Below are positions 23,100 to 34,144 of a DNA stretch of 64,000 nucleotides, piece after piece (positions within the stretch are counted from its first letter, which is position 1; every line of letters begins with the position of its first letter). The DNA is from Clonostachys chloroleuca (taxonomy: Eukaryota; Ascomycota; Sordariomycetes; Hypocreales; Bionectriaceae). The notes below the pieces were generated by a model. It was not told where the DNA came from and made no database searches. It worked only from the letters and a program-made list of their open reading frames with translations. Position numbers and translations under genes: made by a program. The stretch covers positions 13,206,001 through 13,270,000 of the forward strand of contig JBANAY010000003.1 in the NCBI GenBank assembly GCA_037952775.1, given 5' to 3'.

Positions 23100-24902
23100 G
23101 CATTAGACACGAATACCCCGGACCCTTTCAATACCTTGCCGGTGGAAATGTCATTCAAGTCCAGAAAGCTTCTGCACTATTGTACGTGTGTGGGGTTTCA
23201 CAAACACGACAGCAGCTGATCCTATGTGGCTAGTCCAGCATCTCAGAGTCGACTTCGAAACATATCCTGAAGGGATGGAGACAGGCTGGTAAGTTGGACA
23301 CGAAAGTAGCTTCCTCATGAACTAACCGGGTTTGCAGCCTCTCCGCCCTTGCACACAATCCCGCCGCCCTTCGAGACACACTATTAGTGGCAGGAATGCA
23401 TTATATCGTAAGGACCGGAGATGTCAAGACGTACGGTTCGACCTTTCTGTTTCACAAAATTGAAATAATTCGACAAATCAACGAGTGCCTTGTGAATCAA
23501 CACAAAGAGCAATTCATTGATGTCACTAGGCGCATAGCGACTATGTGTTTAGTGGAGGTGCGCTACATTTGACTTGTGTTCTAGCCTGCGCTTTTGAAAT
23601 AAACATAAGCTGACTCTAGATTTCAAGTCTACACTTGGGAATGATGTAACTGCAGAAACCCACTTCCAAGGTCTGGTGAGTCTTTTATGCACCTACCAAC
23701 CAGCGAATACAATACTCGGCACCCAGGTGCCTGTCAACGAGGAGCAGACGTATCGGTACCTTATATTGTAACTATTACCCTATCGGTCCGCTATTTGAAT
23801 CTTTCTGACCCGATCTTTGAGAACCTGCAACATTATTCATGCTGTTCGAAGTCGGATGGCAGAAAGCGCGCGTGTCACGCAGATGATGGAGATGCCCGAA
23901 CCCGCAAACCTGGAAGAATACGTGACGACGCTCCATGCATGGTTCTCACAGGCATCTATTGAAACTACAACTTTGCAGGTTCTATTAACAGCAATCTCTA
24001 TGTTGCCTTCTTTCTTCACACAGGTACCATCGGTAACCGCGTTCTGTCATGTGGAAAGTTTACCCTTCATTGACTGCCTACGGTCGTTTACTGCATTGGT
24101 CAGCTCCTTTGACTCTGGTCCGGGCCCTGCTGCGTCCCGTTGGCAGTGGTTAGAGGACCCAGTCTCAAAATTACTTGTGACTTTGACCAACTCTAATGCG
24201 GCGTCACAACTAGGCGACATCGGAAATGAAGCCGGCGGATGCTCATTAGGCTCAAAGGGTCTTATGTCCTCATGGTGCGGCGTTGCTATCACTTCTGAGC
24301 TTTACTTAACCGCCGTTCTGGGACTATGGAATGCGGGCAAGCCGATCGAGCGCCGGCTCCTCCGAATTATCTTCCGCATTCTAGTTCGAGACTTGGCCAA
24401 GCAGCCCAAAAAATGGTCGACAACAGCTGGTTCATCAGACCTTTGGTTCTGGAAACATTTTGTCGGTGCGTACAGCTTGGCTTGGCATCAAAGCCATGAA
24501 CATGACGGGACACTACGTGAAGCCGAAGAATTTTTTGATCGCTCAATCCGGATCTGGAGCGAATCCCATAATATCAGACAATGGGAATACGCTCGACGTC
24601 GACTACTGAAGATCACCTGGCCACAAGGTCAACCTCAAACCCTAGCAAGGACAGTTTGGGCAAAGGCGGTTGGGAAACCGCAACGCGTAAGCAAACCGAA
24701 GGTCCGGACCGGATGTATCACATGCAAGACTCGCCACGTCAAGTGTGATGAGCGTAAGCCAACTTGTCAACGCTGTACGACTGCCGAAATTACATGCCAA
24801 GGATACTCAGACATGATCTCTCACCCGAAGCCAAAGTTCACAACGGCCAGAATCTCAACTACTCTGGTGCCATTACGTCCTAAGCCGGAGACACTGATAT
24901 GA
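23100..24902 (+). pseudogene. Fungal transcription-factor-like locus with C-terminal Zn2Cys6 cluster
   Basis: The 5' half shows coding blocks joined by likely introns (23289-23337, and 23558 to about 23627): FNTLPVEMSFKSRKLLHY, DPMWLVQHLRVDFETYPEG and LRDTLLVAGMHYI. From 23628 to 23830 the reading switches frame several times (LPTSEYNTRHPG, NEEQTYRYLIL, YLNLSDPIFENLQH), so it is damaged. From about 23826 to 24902 one frame of about 355 residues is intact. It covers a Fungal_trans_2-like helical region, then a perfect zinc cluster, C-x2-C-x6-C-x6-C-x2-C-x6-C (Cys 300, 303, 310, 317, 320 and 327 of the frame), followed by a basic tail. Zinc clusters are normally N-terminal, so this is either a fusion of two genes or an unusual domain order. 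A paralogue lies inverted at 62230-63030. Confidence 0.65.
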
Positions 24903-27900
24903 TGTGAAAGGCAACATGGATATTTCTGATTATCTGAAAAGGAAAATTAGCTATTTTGGTAGCTAAAGCAGTCTTTTGCTCAAAGAACATAACTTCCAAG
25001 ACACACAACGATTTGAAAATGCAAAAGAATTCTTACTCACCCTAACCCATCAAAACCCTGATGCGGATTATTCAATAGGAAAAAATTGTAACATGATGAG
25101 TCGGTTCTACATACCTCGCAAGTGAGAACTCGCCAGGTGACTGAAAACATTCGTGAATGAACAATCGAATGGCAGGAAACCCGACACTTCGCTACCGAAT
25201 TCGTCCGCCCTACTCAAGAAAGCATAGATCTACGCCCGAAAATTAAAACTTATTTTCGAGTAGCCTGTCTTACCTGGAATTTGCGGGGATCTCGAAACCC
25301 CTAAAACGACGAGGAAAAAAAGCCTTTCTGGTGGGCAGTGAACGTTTCCTAGTAAAATGAGAAATTGATGTTCCTCATTAAGCAATCCAATCCATTTAAC
25401 GCCGATGTCCATCCATACTGTATTATTCGGACAGGCATCTTGATTACGAGCATAGCCACTTTCCTCAAGCTATTTAGTGCACTATCATGCGGACTTTTTA
25501 CCGAGAAAGGGATGAATGAATGAGTCGAACGGCGATCCAGTCAGATATTCAGGAACTTCTTATGCATAGACTTGACATCCGATATCAAGGTACCGATATG
25601 TAGCTTCCACCTTACGTAAAAGAATGTAGATATTTGGAAAGCTTACGAGGCTCATCAGCCGGCCGACCCTACTTTGCAAACAACCAAGCTTGATAAAATA
25701 AGACTCGTTCGTGAATACTAACCGAGCTTCCTAGTTAGGACTAAATAAGGCGTTGAAGTTAACGCCTTCTATATAGAAAACCGTACTCTTGACGAATGGT
25801 ATTTCAACGAGATGAGCACAATTAATCACAATGCGTATTAATAGTCTAAAGTGCTAGCCGAGAAAGAGGCTTTGGAATACCTTTAGGATTCTAAGTGGGA
25901 CTTAGCGAAGATTTGCCCTAGGTTTCAATTGGACCATGTCTAGTCCCGAATTCCAGTCGCGGACCCTCAGCATCATCGACAAACTCTTACGCGGATCCCT
26001 GTTGACGGGGGTTCCGACCTGGAATTTGTTCTGATCGATGTGCCAAATGTTGCAGAAGTGCACGTGAAGGCGGCCGAGGCTGGTTCAGCACATATATATC
26101 GTGGCAGGAGCGTGATGATGCCGTCTATAGAGAGTCCAAAATTTTCGAGTCGGTTCATGCTATTTCGTATCACCTCCAAACCTAGGACTATATCAAAGTG
26201 GATTCTGCGCCTTTTGGCCCGTTGATGGGACTCACACCACGCTGGCTAAACGCAAAGGTCGGCATTAGGTTCTCAGTGGAAAGTTTTGGAGCATCGACGA
26301 GCTTAGGATTAAGTATCATGCAGACTTTCAAGCTTCTACTCAATGGAACCATGGTTGTAACGACTGCTAAGTCTTAGCTAGAAAAAGATGTGAAGGCTAT
26401 GCCGACGTGATTGGTCAGATTGTGCGAGCTGTGTCCGCGCCATGATTTCATGCTCTTTTGAGGATATTTTCTGCCAAGTCTAACAGCCTTATGGTGGGCC
26501 ACAAAAAGGCTAACCTTTGTTGACCTGGGTCTGGTAGAGCTTGTAGGCTTTATTGTTTACCTGCTGGCTTCCACCTCTCCTGGTCGTCGCCGGAACTTCT
26601 GACAGCACAGCTTTCTGCCGCCATTGTCATTCTCCGCCTTTTCGCGACTTCCAAATCATTCCAGATGCACCATTTCCTACCAGCTCTTGACATTTGCTAT
26701 ACTTATCACCATTGTTGCCAACGAGTAGGGATCATTGTCCTTGACTGCTTGCCCACTATTCAATGGTTCTTCATAAGTCAAACGATATATGGTAGCTCTT
26801 TTTTCTTTGGCTCATTAGAGCGATCGTTCCCCCTCTTCCCCCAACTGCAGCTACGGCTGCAGAACCAATTGCTGTGGCGGCGAGTCTAATCGACCTCAGG
26901 TCAGGTGGACCTATCTACTTTATGCCTGCGCATTGGTGAAACATGATGATTTGTATTTTTTTAACCCCTCGCAGTTAGCCAACCCACTCACTGCCACTTT
27001 CACCCTATTACATACCGCATTCGAAGGCAGGAAGCAATCAACTACATTTCTAGATACTCAAGAAAAGGAAACAAGCCGTATATGACTATTATATCCGTAC
27101 TTCAAAAAGCAGAAAGTAGAATTTAACAATGAAGTGGATTCTTAAATAGTAATATTAATGTTGTTCCGTGTATACGAAATGATTTCAGTGATTGTGTGGT
27201 ACGCGAAAACATCATATAATTGTTAGCTGCCTCTCGCTGCACTCTCAATCGCTGCTCATACAAAGCAAGAGCTGGATTTTAAATTTAAAATTTGATAAGA
27301 TTCACATTTTAAATGGGGTCAGCGCGGGGCCATATAGCCTAGGGCAAAGTGTCTTTTAACTCTTTATGCCCTCCTCCTTGGAGTTAAGTGATTCGTTGAT
27401 ACATACAATGTACATGTTGATGGGTTGAATGATGCAAAAGCTCATGTGACACTTGGTGATGTGGGTCAGCAAGCTTGCATTTGCGAACCTAAGAGTTCCC
27501 TGATCACCCGTCACATCTGCAGTAATCTTGGTGCTGTCCTGGGACTGGTGGCTGGCCATACTTGCTGTTCCATACAATAATAACCGTTGGCAAGAAATGG
27601 CCATGAAAGACACAGCCATAATACACTGGCATAAGCCTTTTTGTGCTTCAAAGTATTATGTAGTCTAGACCTAATGGGGTTACTCGGTAAGGCCTTAATT
27701 AGTCTCTCTCGTAGCCATTTTTGGCTTTGTGTTTGATGGCATTCTGCGTCCAATTTCTGATCCTCAGTATCCGTTCTGATTTCTAACCAGCCACACGCCC
27801 TAGAATACTGTGGTCATAGGTACTGTAAATTTCGGTCCGTTTCCATGAGATTCTATGAGTCATCACACGAAGAGCCTCCTTGGAATGCGCATGTGTCCCG

Positions 27901-27994
27901 AGGACAGGACAATGAGCAGCATGTACATTCGCTGTTGTTGAGCCCATTCTCCATTTTCCTATTACCAACGATGTGTGCCAATATCTCCGCCACA
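24903..27994. other. Long intergenic stretch, no confident gene
   Basis: Nothing could be assigned on either strand. A frame at about 25963-26225 (PVDGGSDLEFVLIDVPNVAE and on) has a coding-like texture but no clear start and no recognised family. It may be a gene remnant. AT-rich DNA with a TTTAAATTTAAAATTTGAT palindrome-like run lies at 27275-27315. Confidence 0.35.
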
Positions 27995-28573
27995 TCAAAG
28001 ATTCCGCAATGCCTTATTTGCTAGCTCATCAGCTTTTGTGTTCTGTTCGCAACGTACGTGCTAGAACAACACTTCAACCGTCATTCTATTCAGCTTTGTA
28101 ACAAGCAACTGCAGCTCTCGGAATACTATCGAATTTTCTAAAGGTTTCTCCTTTGAGTTTCTAAAACCATTCTTTTGCCACTTGAAAATCCATTCCGTCA
28201 TCCCCTTCACAACGTATTCTGAGTCGGCCTTAATCACTACCTGCTGAAGAGGGTATTCAGTCATCCCTTCATCTCGTATCTTGATCGCCCAGGCTGTGTA
28301 TTTGTAAGCTGAATTCTCATGAACGAACACGCCAATTGACACAACGGCTGTGCTTTTGCCATTTTGCCTGCAAGCGCCATCAACTGCAATGATTATACAG
28401 TCTAGGTGTAGTGCCAAACGACCGCAATCTGTGCAAGGCTCATCTTCATCGCATGCCACGTATGTCCACGCGTTATCGTAATTGTCAACCTCTATAAGTC
28501 CACATCGTCGCTGTAGCGTAGAGTAGGATCGAACCTCCGGTTGCTCGACCAAGCTTGGCCTTCCGCTTTGCAA
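27995..28573 (-). pseudogene. RNase H1-like protein, truncated and with a nonsense codon
   Basis: Reading leftwards from 28573, the protein has an RNase H start (CIIIAVDGACRQNGKSTAVV, first catalytic Asp) and the later block VVIKADSEYVVKGMTEWIF (second Asp). A TAG at 28063-28061 then interrupts it before the C-terminal HVRCEQNTKADELANKAL, which ends at the TGA at 27997-27995. In homologues that C-terminal block follows Trp, so TGG-to-TAG is the likely change. The helix that normally carries the catalytic Glu between the two Asp blocks seems shortened or replaced (YKYTAWAIKIRDEG). No in-frame ATG is found at the 5' end before a stop. Fungal genomes carry many such RNase H fragments; activity is doubtful. 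Confidence 0.7.
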
Positions 28574-28841
28574 TGCGGGTCGCGCCCCATATTGCCCATT
28601 CGGCTAGGGAAACCGTGGTGCGGCGGAGCCACGAGTTCGGAGGCCTGGGTAAGGGGAATACGTTAGATCATCCGCTGCCAGCGCGTATCAATCCTGCTGG
28701 ATAGCAGGGTCCCAACCCTGTAACAAAGAACTGTCTCACAAACAGTATATATTAAAATCTAAAAGGGTGGCTGGGTTGGGTTGTTGGCGGCATTCATCTT
28801 TACTTCGTTAAGTTGTGAAACAAGATCTATCTGTCCCCAAT

Positions 28842-30504
28842 ATGGCGTGCGTTGTTGACAAAAAATCTCACCTCAGTGAACCAACCTCTACTCCTCCATC
28901 CGCAGAGGGAGAGGTCTTGGAGGGAATGCCTTCGGTTGCTTCCGGTGCCTTGTCTCAAGTGCCAGTGGACTTGGAATTCGAGAAGCAAGCTCTCAAAAAG
29001 TTCGACATGTTCTTACTGCCTCAATTAGCACTCCTTACCATTCTTGCCTATCTAGATCGGACGAACATTGGTATGTACCCGATGACTCACTGTTTCACAT
29101 TCATTTGTTAATCTTGCGTAGGCAACGCCAGTGTCTTTGGGTTCGCCGAAGGGCTCAAGTTGAAAGGGAATGGGTTTAACAACCTAGTCACGTTTTTCTA
29201 CGTAAGATGGCTCTTTGGACTGCGCACCAAATCACCAAGGGCTTGGCGAATCTGACTCTATGCTAGATTACCTACATCATCTGCGACGTCCTCTGGGTTC
29301 TTTCTATCCAAAGGTTTGGTGCTGATCGCGTCCTTGCTGTCGCCATGGTGGGCTGGAGCGCAGCAACCTTTGGCACTGGGTTCACCAGCAGTTATGAGCA
29401 AGCAATGGCCTGTCGACTCATCTTGGGAGCTTTTGGATCTGGACTCTTGCCTTGCATGACCTTCATAATCTCTACCGTCTGGAACCGCAGCCAGCAAGCC
29501 AAGCGAGTTGCCGTCATATATTGCGCAACAACCATATCGGGAGCTTTTGGTGGGCTGATCGCATACAGCATCCAAACAATGGGCACTCGTCTGGGTCTTG
29601 ATCCTTGGCGCTGGCTCTTTATCATCGAAGGTGCCATCTCCATGGCTATTGGTTGCATCCTCTTCATCACCATTCCTGTCAGCGCCGAGAAAGCCTGGTT
29701 TCTTTCTGATAAGCAGGTCGAGTTTATGCGAGGAAGGAAAGATCGCGATGCGGTTTTCAAGGGCGAAGCCAAACTCAAGCTGAAACACGTTCGGGCGGCG
29801 CTCAAAGACCCTTTGGTGTATCTAACTGGGGTTTCTCTTTTTGCCTCATCTCTGCCTCTGCTTGGATTCGGTACCTTTCTCCCCGTCATCATCCTCGGCT
29901 TTGGGTATGTCAATATTCCCAGACCCCCTTCCCAGCCGCTGCTGACAATATCAATAGATACAGGTCTATCCAGGTCAATTATATGACTATACCAATATAC
30001 GTTCTAGCTACCATTTCCGTGGCTATTGTCTCCTTTATGTCGGACCGGACGAAGAAGCGAGCCATTTTCTTGTTCGCTCTCCCGATTCCCGTACTTATCG
30101 GCTATTCCATCGCCCTCGGTACCTCAAACAATGCTGCGGGCTACTTTGCCATGTTCCTCTGCGGCATAGGCATCTTTCCCTTTAATTGCATAATGTTGGC
30201 GTGGTTCTCAACCAACATCTCACCTGACGCAAAGCGTTCCGTGGGGTTACCCATTGCTGCATCTATAGCTAATATTTCCAGGTTTGTCTGGTCAAATCTA
30301 CCCTGTCGGTGACGCTCCGAGTATATCTCCGGTAACGCCGGTAACGCCGTATCGCTAGGTCTCGAGGCTGTTGCACTTACTGGGGTAGGGCTTATCTTGC
30401 TGCCGCTGAGGTGGAGGATGACTAGAAAAAACAAAATGCTGCAAGAGGGATGCGGGGATGACAAGGAGGGCGACGCTGCCTTGAATTTCAAGAATGCATT
30501 CTAA
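28842..30504 (+). pseudogene. MFS transporter (anion:cation symporter type), 3' end frameshifted
   Basis: Exons 28842-29070, 29122-29201, 29267-29904 and 29958 onward join in phase through GT-AG introns. The start of helix 1 has the ACS hallmark (KKFDMFLLPQLALLTILAYLDRTNIG split into short motifs: FDMFLLP, AYLDRTN). Later come FGADRVLAV, the RLILGAFGSGLLPC signature and about ten membrane segments. Near 30283-30345 two small deletions disturb the frame, giving an early TGA at 30310. Beyond them, GNAVSLGLEAVALTGVGLIL and RWRMTRKNKMLQEG continue in the right frame to a TAA at 30502. A 9-bp tandem duplication, GGTAACGCC, sits there. Relatives transport allantoate, nicotinate or other organic anions; the substrate here is unknown. 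If translated, the protein would lack its last helices. Confidence 0.78.
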
Positions 30505-30954
30505 TTCCAGGTGGGACGCTGAATTTGCTCGATGCCGGAGCATTTAGCTCTTGAGGTCGGCCCTGTTTTCCTTCTTAGGCGTCGCAGTCTATCTCCAGGT
30601 TGAGGCGCAGCGAGGGTCTTGAATAAGGTTTGGTACATAATGATAGCGCCTTGGTGGCCTTCTTGTTCGTTGTATAGAGGCAGTGCTAGGCAGAAATCAT
30701 ACCAGCAAATCTGAATTAATTACAACTACTGAGGAGCCGCTTGAATTGCGATGTCCTGTGTAGCCGGAGCCAGCAGCACATTGAAATAGGTCACTCCAAC
30801 GGACCATACCTATCTCTAAAATAGCACCGATATGCACCAGTTTACATCTTTCTTCCCAATGGAACTTTCTGTGGCTATGGTGTTTGTCCGTGCAGGGTCC
30901 AATGGCTCATAAAGTAGTAAACCTTTACTTCTGTCCTCTTCGACAAGGCCGAGC

Positions 30955-31608
30955 TCAAACCTTCAATGGTTCTTCCTGAGCTTGAAAGATCTCGTCATCT
31001 TTCACAAACCAACAACGGCTTTCCACCTCTTGCGCTGTCAAGAGAGGAATTCTAATACTCTCTAGATCGTCGCATCTTACATACTCTTCCACGCTCGTCA
31101 AAGTCTCAGTCTGTGCTGTAGGGAAGAAACCAGTAGTTTCCTCATACTCATACAGCATCAGGAATCTCCCCTCGGATATGATTTCGTCTTTTTCGTTTGA
31201 TCCAGTGTTCTTTGACAGATTAACACCTTTCGGGCAAGCGGTCCAAGTATGGGGGACGCCGGGGGCGATGGTGACGAGGGTCTGAGGTGGAATCACGTAG
31301 ATCTTCCCACCAAGTTCAACCAATGCCACACCTCCGATTACGAAAATACGCTCGTAGACGAGCGTGCCCAACTTCTCCCCTGCCACGGCGGGTGAAACGT
31401 GGACATGTCTGGGGAGGCGTACGCTGGTGGCGAACTCAATAAATCCTGATTAACCACGGAACGCCGGGCGACGATCGGAATGCCCTGGGCTGAGCTCGTG
31501 CAGTGTTACGGGTATGACGATAAAGGGGTCCATCACCTTCACGCCTGACCCGTGAACTGTCTGAGAGCCGTTAGGTAAGACAACACCGTAGCTGGGCGTA
31601 GATGCCAT
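30955..31608 (-). pseudogene. Cupin-fold protein with one nonsense codon
   Basis: The frame starts at ATG 31608 (MASTPSYGVVLPNG) and is interrupted by a TAA at 31452-31450. It then continues without a shift through SGFIEFATSVRLPRHVHVSP, VYERIFVIGGVALVELGGK and PPQTLVTIAPGVPHTWTAC, the two cupin motif regions with His residues, to 30955. The TAA would be CAA before a C-to-T change. The full protein is about 217 residues, as expected for a single-domain RmlC-like cupin. Relatives bind a metal and act as small oxygenases or isomerases; the specific role is unknown. The neighbouring MFS gene is also broken. Confidence 0.7.
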
Positions 31609-32164
31609 GGCTTAGGAAGTTTTGCTGAGAACTGCGAGGTTGATTTGAAATATTTGTGAGGGTTCGGTCAAAGGCATTTCCAAGAATACGAGATTTATGT
31701 AACGCACATGGATGAGGGCTCGGTAGAGTGCTGCGGCTCAATAACCAATTCATCAAAAGATCAGGGAGTAAGGCAAAATTCGCCGGCAATGTCGGCTCAA
31801 ACACTCATCCTCCCTGTCAAGTCTAGCGTGGCCGACGCATACTCTCAAGGGGCACTGGACAAATGATTATGGTCCGGTCGGAGAAGGTAGTGAAGAAGTC
31901 CGAATTGTTTCGGCCCTTGCGCAGACAAGGCGGTCTAGGCTAGGATAGCAGATCGCTTCACCACCTGTGTCGTGCCGTAAAGACCGAAAATAATTATCCC
32001 TCTGCCGAGTACGTCAGGTATTCACTGTATAGCAGTGCCCGAGGATTTGGCTCTCCAATCCATTTTCTTTCGGGAACTTGGGATATGGCTACCATTACTA
32101 GCCTACCACCCCCAACCTGCAAGAAAAGGACACATGCACAGTCACTGACCAAGAAACGGTCCCA
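31609..32164. other. Intergenic, no supported gene
   Basis: This would include the former promoter of the cupin gene. No motif-bearing frame is present, and it ends at the family A LTR. Confidence 0.3.
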
Positions 32165-32531
32165 TGTTACGAATTTCACTCCTACGCACGGGGTCACGTG
32201 AGAAACCCCGCTTTTCAAACCAATCAAGACAGGATCATTCGGATCTCACGATGATCCTCATGATCCAGGAACACAGATCATTGCCAAGCATCAATGATCC
32301 CCTAGTATATATGCACATTCATTTCATTAGCTAGAACACTCTTTTAGACAGTTATCAATAAAACATCGTCTACGTCTCTATTGGAACTAGCTCTACAATA
32401 CTCGCACATTGACAGTGACTCGCATTGCACAGCCTAACGACAACCCGATCGCGCCACTCAGAACAACACTCTGATTGGTTCAACCCTGACCTACCCTAGA
32501 CCCCGTCCAGTGTAAGTCATCCAACCGTCAC
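32165..32531 (+). mobile_element. Solo LTR (family A), second site
   Basis: It begins TGTTACGAATTTCAC and ends AACCGTCAC. It shares with the 7912-8244 and 8743-9302 copies the blocks GATCATTGCCAAGCATC, AGTATATATGCACATTC, TTGACAGTGACTCGC and CCAGTGTAAGTCATCC. The flanking five bases (TCCCA and GAATT) do not match, so no target duplication is visible. It lies just upstream of a 5'-truncated gene. Confidence 0.7.
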
Positions 32532-32811
32532 GAATTTTAAGTTTTCATATAATGAGAAAATGCATAGTTATTTAGCTTCATACAATTGTAGGGTTATAGA
32601 TCCCTTACTATTGAAATTCACAGGGTTATCTATAGAATTAAGGGGGATATGCATCTAAAGTATAGTATATATAATTTAGTGGTAAGTTTATAGTGAGATA
32701 AGCTCACTTTTTTTCCCTATGAATAGCACTTTTCCTAGTCAATGCCCTCTTTGACGAAGGAGAAGACAAGGGTTAAATAATAGACCTCCACAAGTATGTT
32801 GTTTTTAGTTC
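32532..32811. other. AT-rich spacer between LTR and truncated 7TM gene
   Basis: The spacer is AT-rich, with no frame. The missing 5' exons of the downstream 7TM gene are not here, so this spacer contains the breakpoint. Confidence 0.4.
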
Positions 32812-33651
32812 AACTTGATTTGGATATACAAAGCATGGCAGTTCAAGACGGAGGGGACCTATCTCAATCTCGCCATCTTCTACATCGCCACCGCAGCGGC
32901 CAATATCTTCACTGATTCCATCCTCTTCGCCCTCCCCATCCCCATGCTCTACGGGCTCCATATGCCACTCATGCAGAAGCTTGGGGCTATGCTTGTGTTT
33001 AGCATTGGCACAGTGTATGTTTGGTCACACAATAGAAATCTGTTTCGGTTCTGTTGTTTATTTTACGACAGCTTACCCGTTTCCAGCACGGTGGCCACTT
33101 CGGTGGTGCGACTCGCCCTCCTGCTTGGCGTATTGAAGAGCAAAGATCATTCATGGGATGGCTGTCATGCCAATATCTGGACGTGCGTCTCTTCTCCTTC
33201 TCACCCTGGCTACCATCACTTGAAATTAACTCTCCGTGTGTGTCTACGCACATTCAGATTCATCGAAAGTAACCTTTTCATCATCTGCGCGTCAATGCCA
33301 ACTCTCAAGCATTTCATGCCACGCCTAATGGGTTCTTCAACCGGCCGATCCAACAGCGGTTACAACACTGGGGGCAGATCTGGCAGAGCGACACAGAGCG
33401 GCGGGAGGAGTCGTCTTCAAGGCAAGAGGAAATCGTACGCCCGCTTCTCGCCAGACGATGGGACCGAGCTGGACAACCTTGATATCAGCGGTAGCAATGG
33501 CAGCAAGAATGGAAAGGGCAAAGGCAGAGGAGGGTTCACCGTCACAGAATCACCAGTGGTAGATGCGGATGGCGAGCGGGATGGTGTACGTGACGAGCAT
33601 AGCGACAAGTCGATACTACCGTCTTCGAGTACGTATGTACAGCATCGCTAG
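32812..33651 (+). pseudogene. PTH11/rhodopsin-type 7TM protein, 5'-truncated
   Basis: Coding sequence starts abruptly at about 32812 (IWIYKAWQFKTEGTYLN) and runs through the last membrane helices (NIFTDSILFALPIPMLYGL, then KLGAMLVFSIGT). Introns 33015-33086 and 33183-33257 join VATSVVRLALLLGVLKSKDH and FIESNLFIICASMPTLKHFM in phase. A Ser/Gly/Lys-rich cytoplasmic tail ends at the TAG at 33649. The VVRL and 'N..ICASMP.L' blocks are characteristic of the fungal rhodopsin-like domain. Roughly the first four helices are absent, and an LTR and AT-rich DNA lie in their place. Relatives act as putative G-protein-coupled surface receptors. Confidence 0.75.
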
Positions 33652-34144
33652 ATGGCCTGGCCTTTTGAACTTGGGCTCTACTTGCCCTCAACTTTTCTTG
33701 CTCCAAGACATAGTGGGCAGCGAGCAACGAGACGTTTCGAGCGATTCTCGACGACGGATGGGCAGGAAGGTTGAGCAATTGTTTTCTATTCATGAGGGAA
33801 TGAGAATATCACGAACATGCCTCACTCATAGGTAGGAGAGGCAGGAAAATTTGCAGGTATATAAACTTAGTCTTTATACATCTATTGCCAAGGTCTCCAA
33901 TGAGACTGAGCTGGCTTTTCTATTTTGAGAGAAACTAACTTTCCATAGCCGAACCATCCGACCTGCCTCATTCCCAATAAAAGTGATTCTAACCAGTTGC
34001 CTTCTTTTTGACATCTGGCTATCTATGAAAGTCCTTTGTGTCATCTACGGCATTCACCTCGACGACGACATCATTCTTCACATGAATTTGCCTATTGTCC
34101 TCATCTGGGCCCCAGCGGGAGGCGCGAAATGGGCTCGTGGTAAT

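Noticed and set aside
29258..29913. Two minus-strand frames of over 170 residues
   Set aside because: They are antisense shadows of the MFS transporter exon 3, which has the family motifs.
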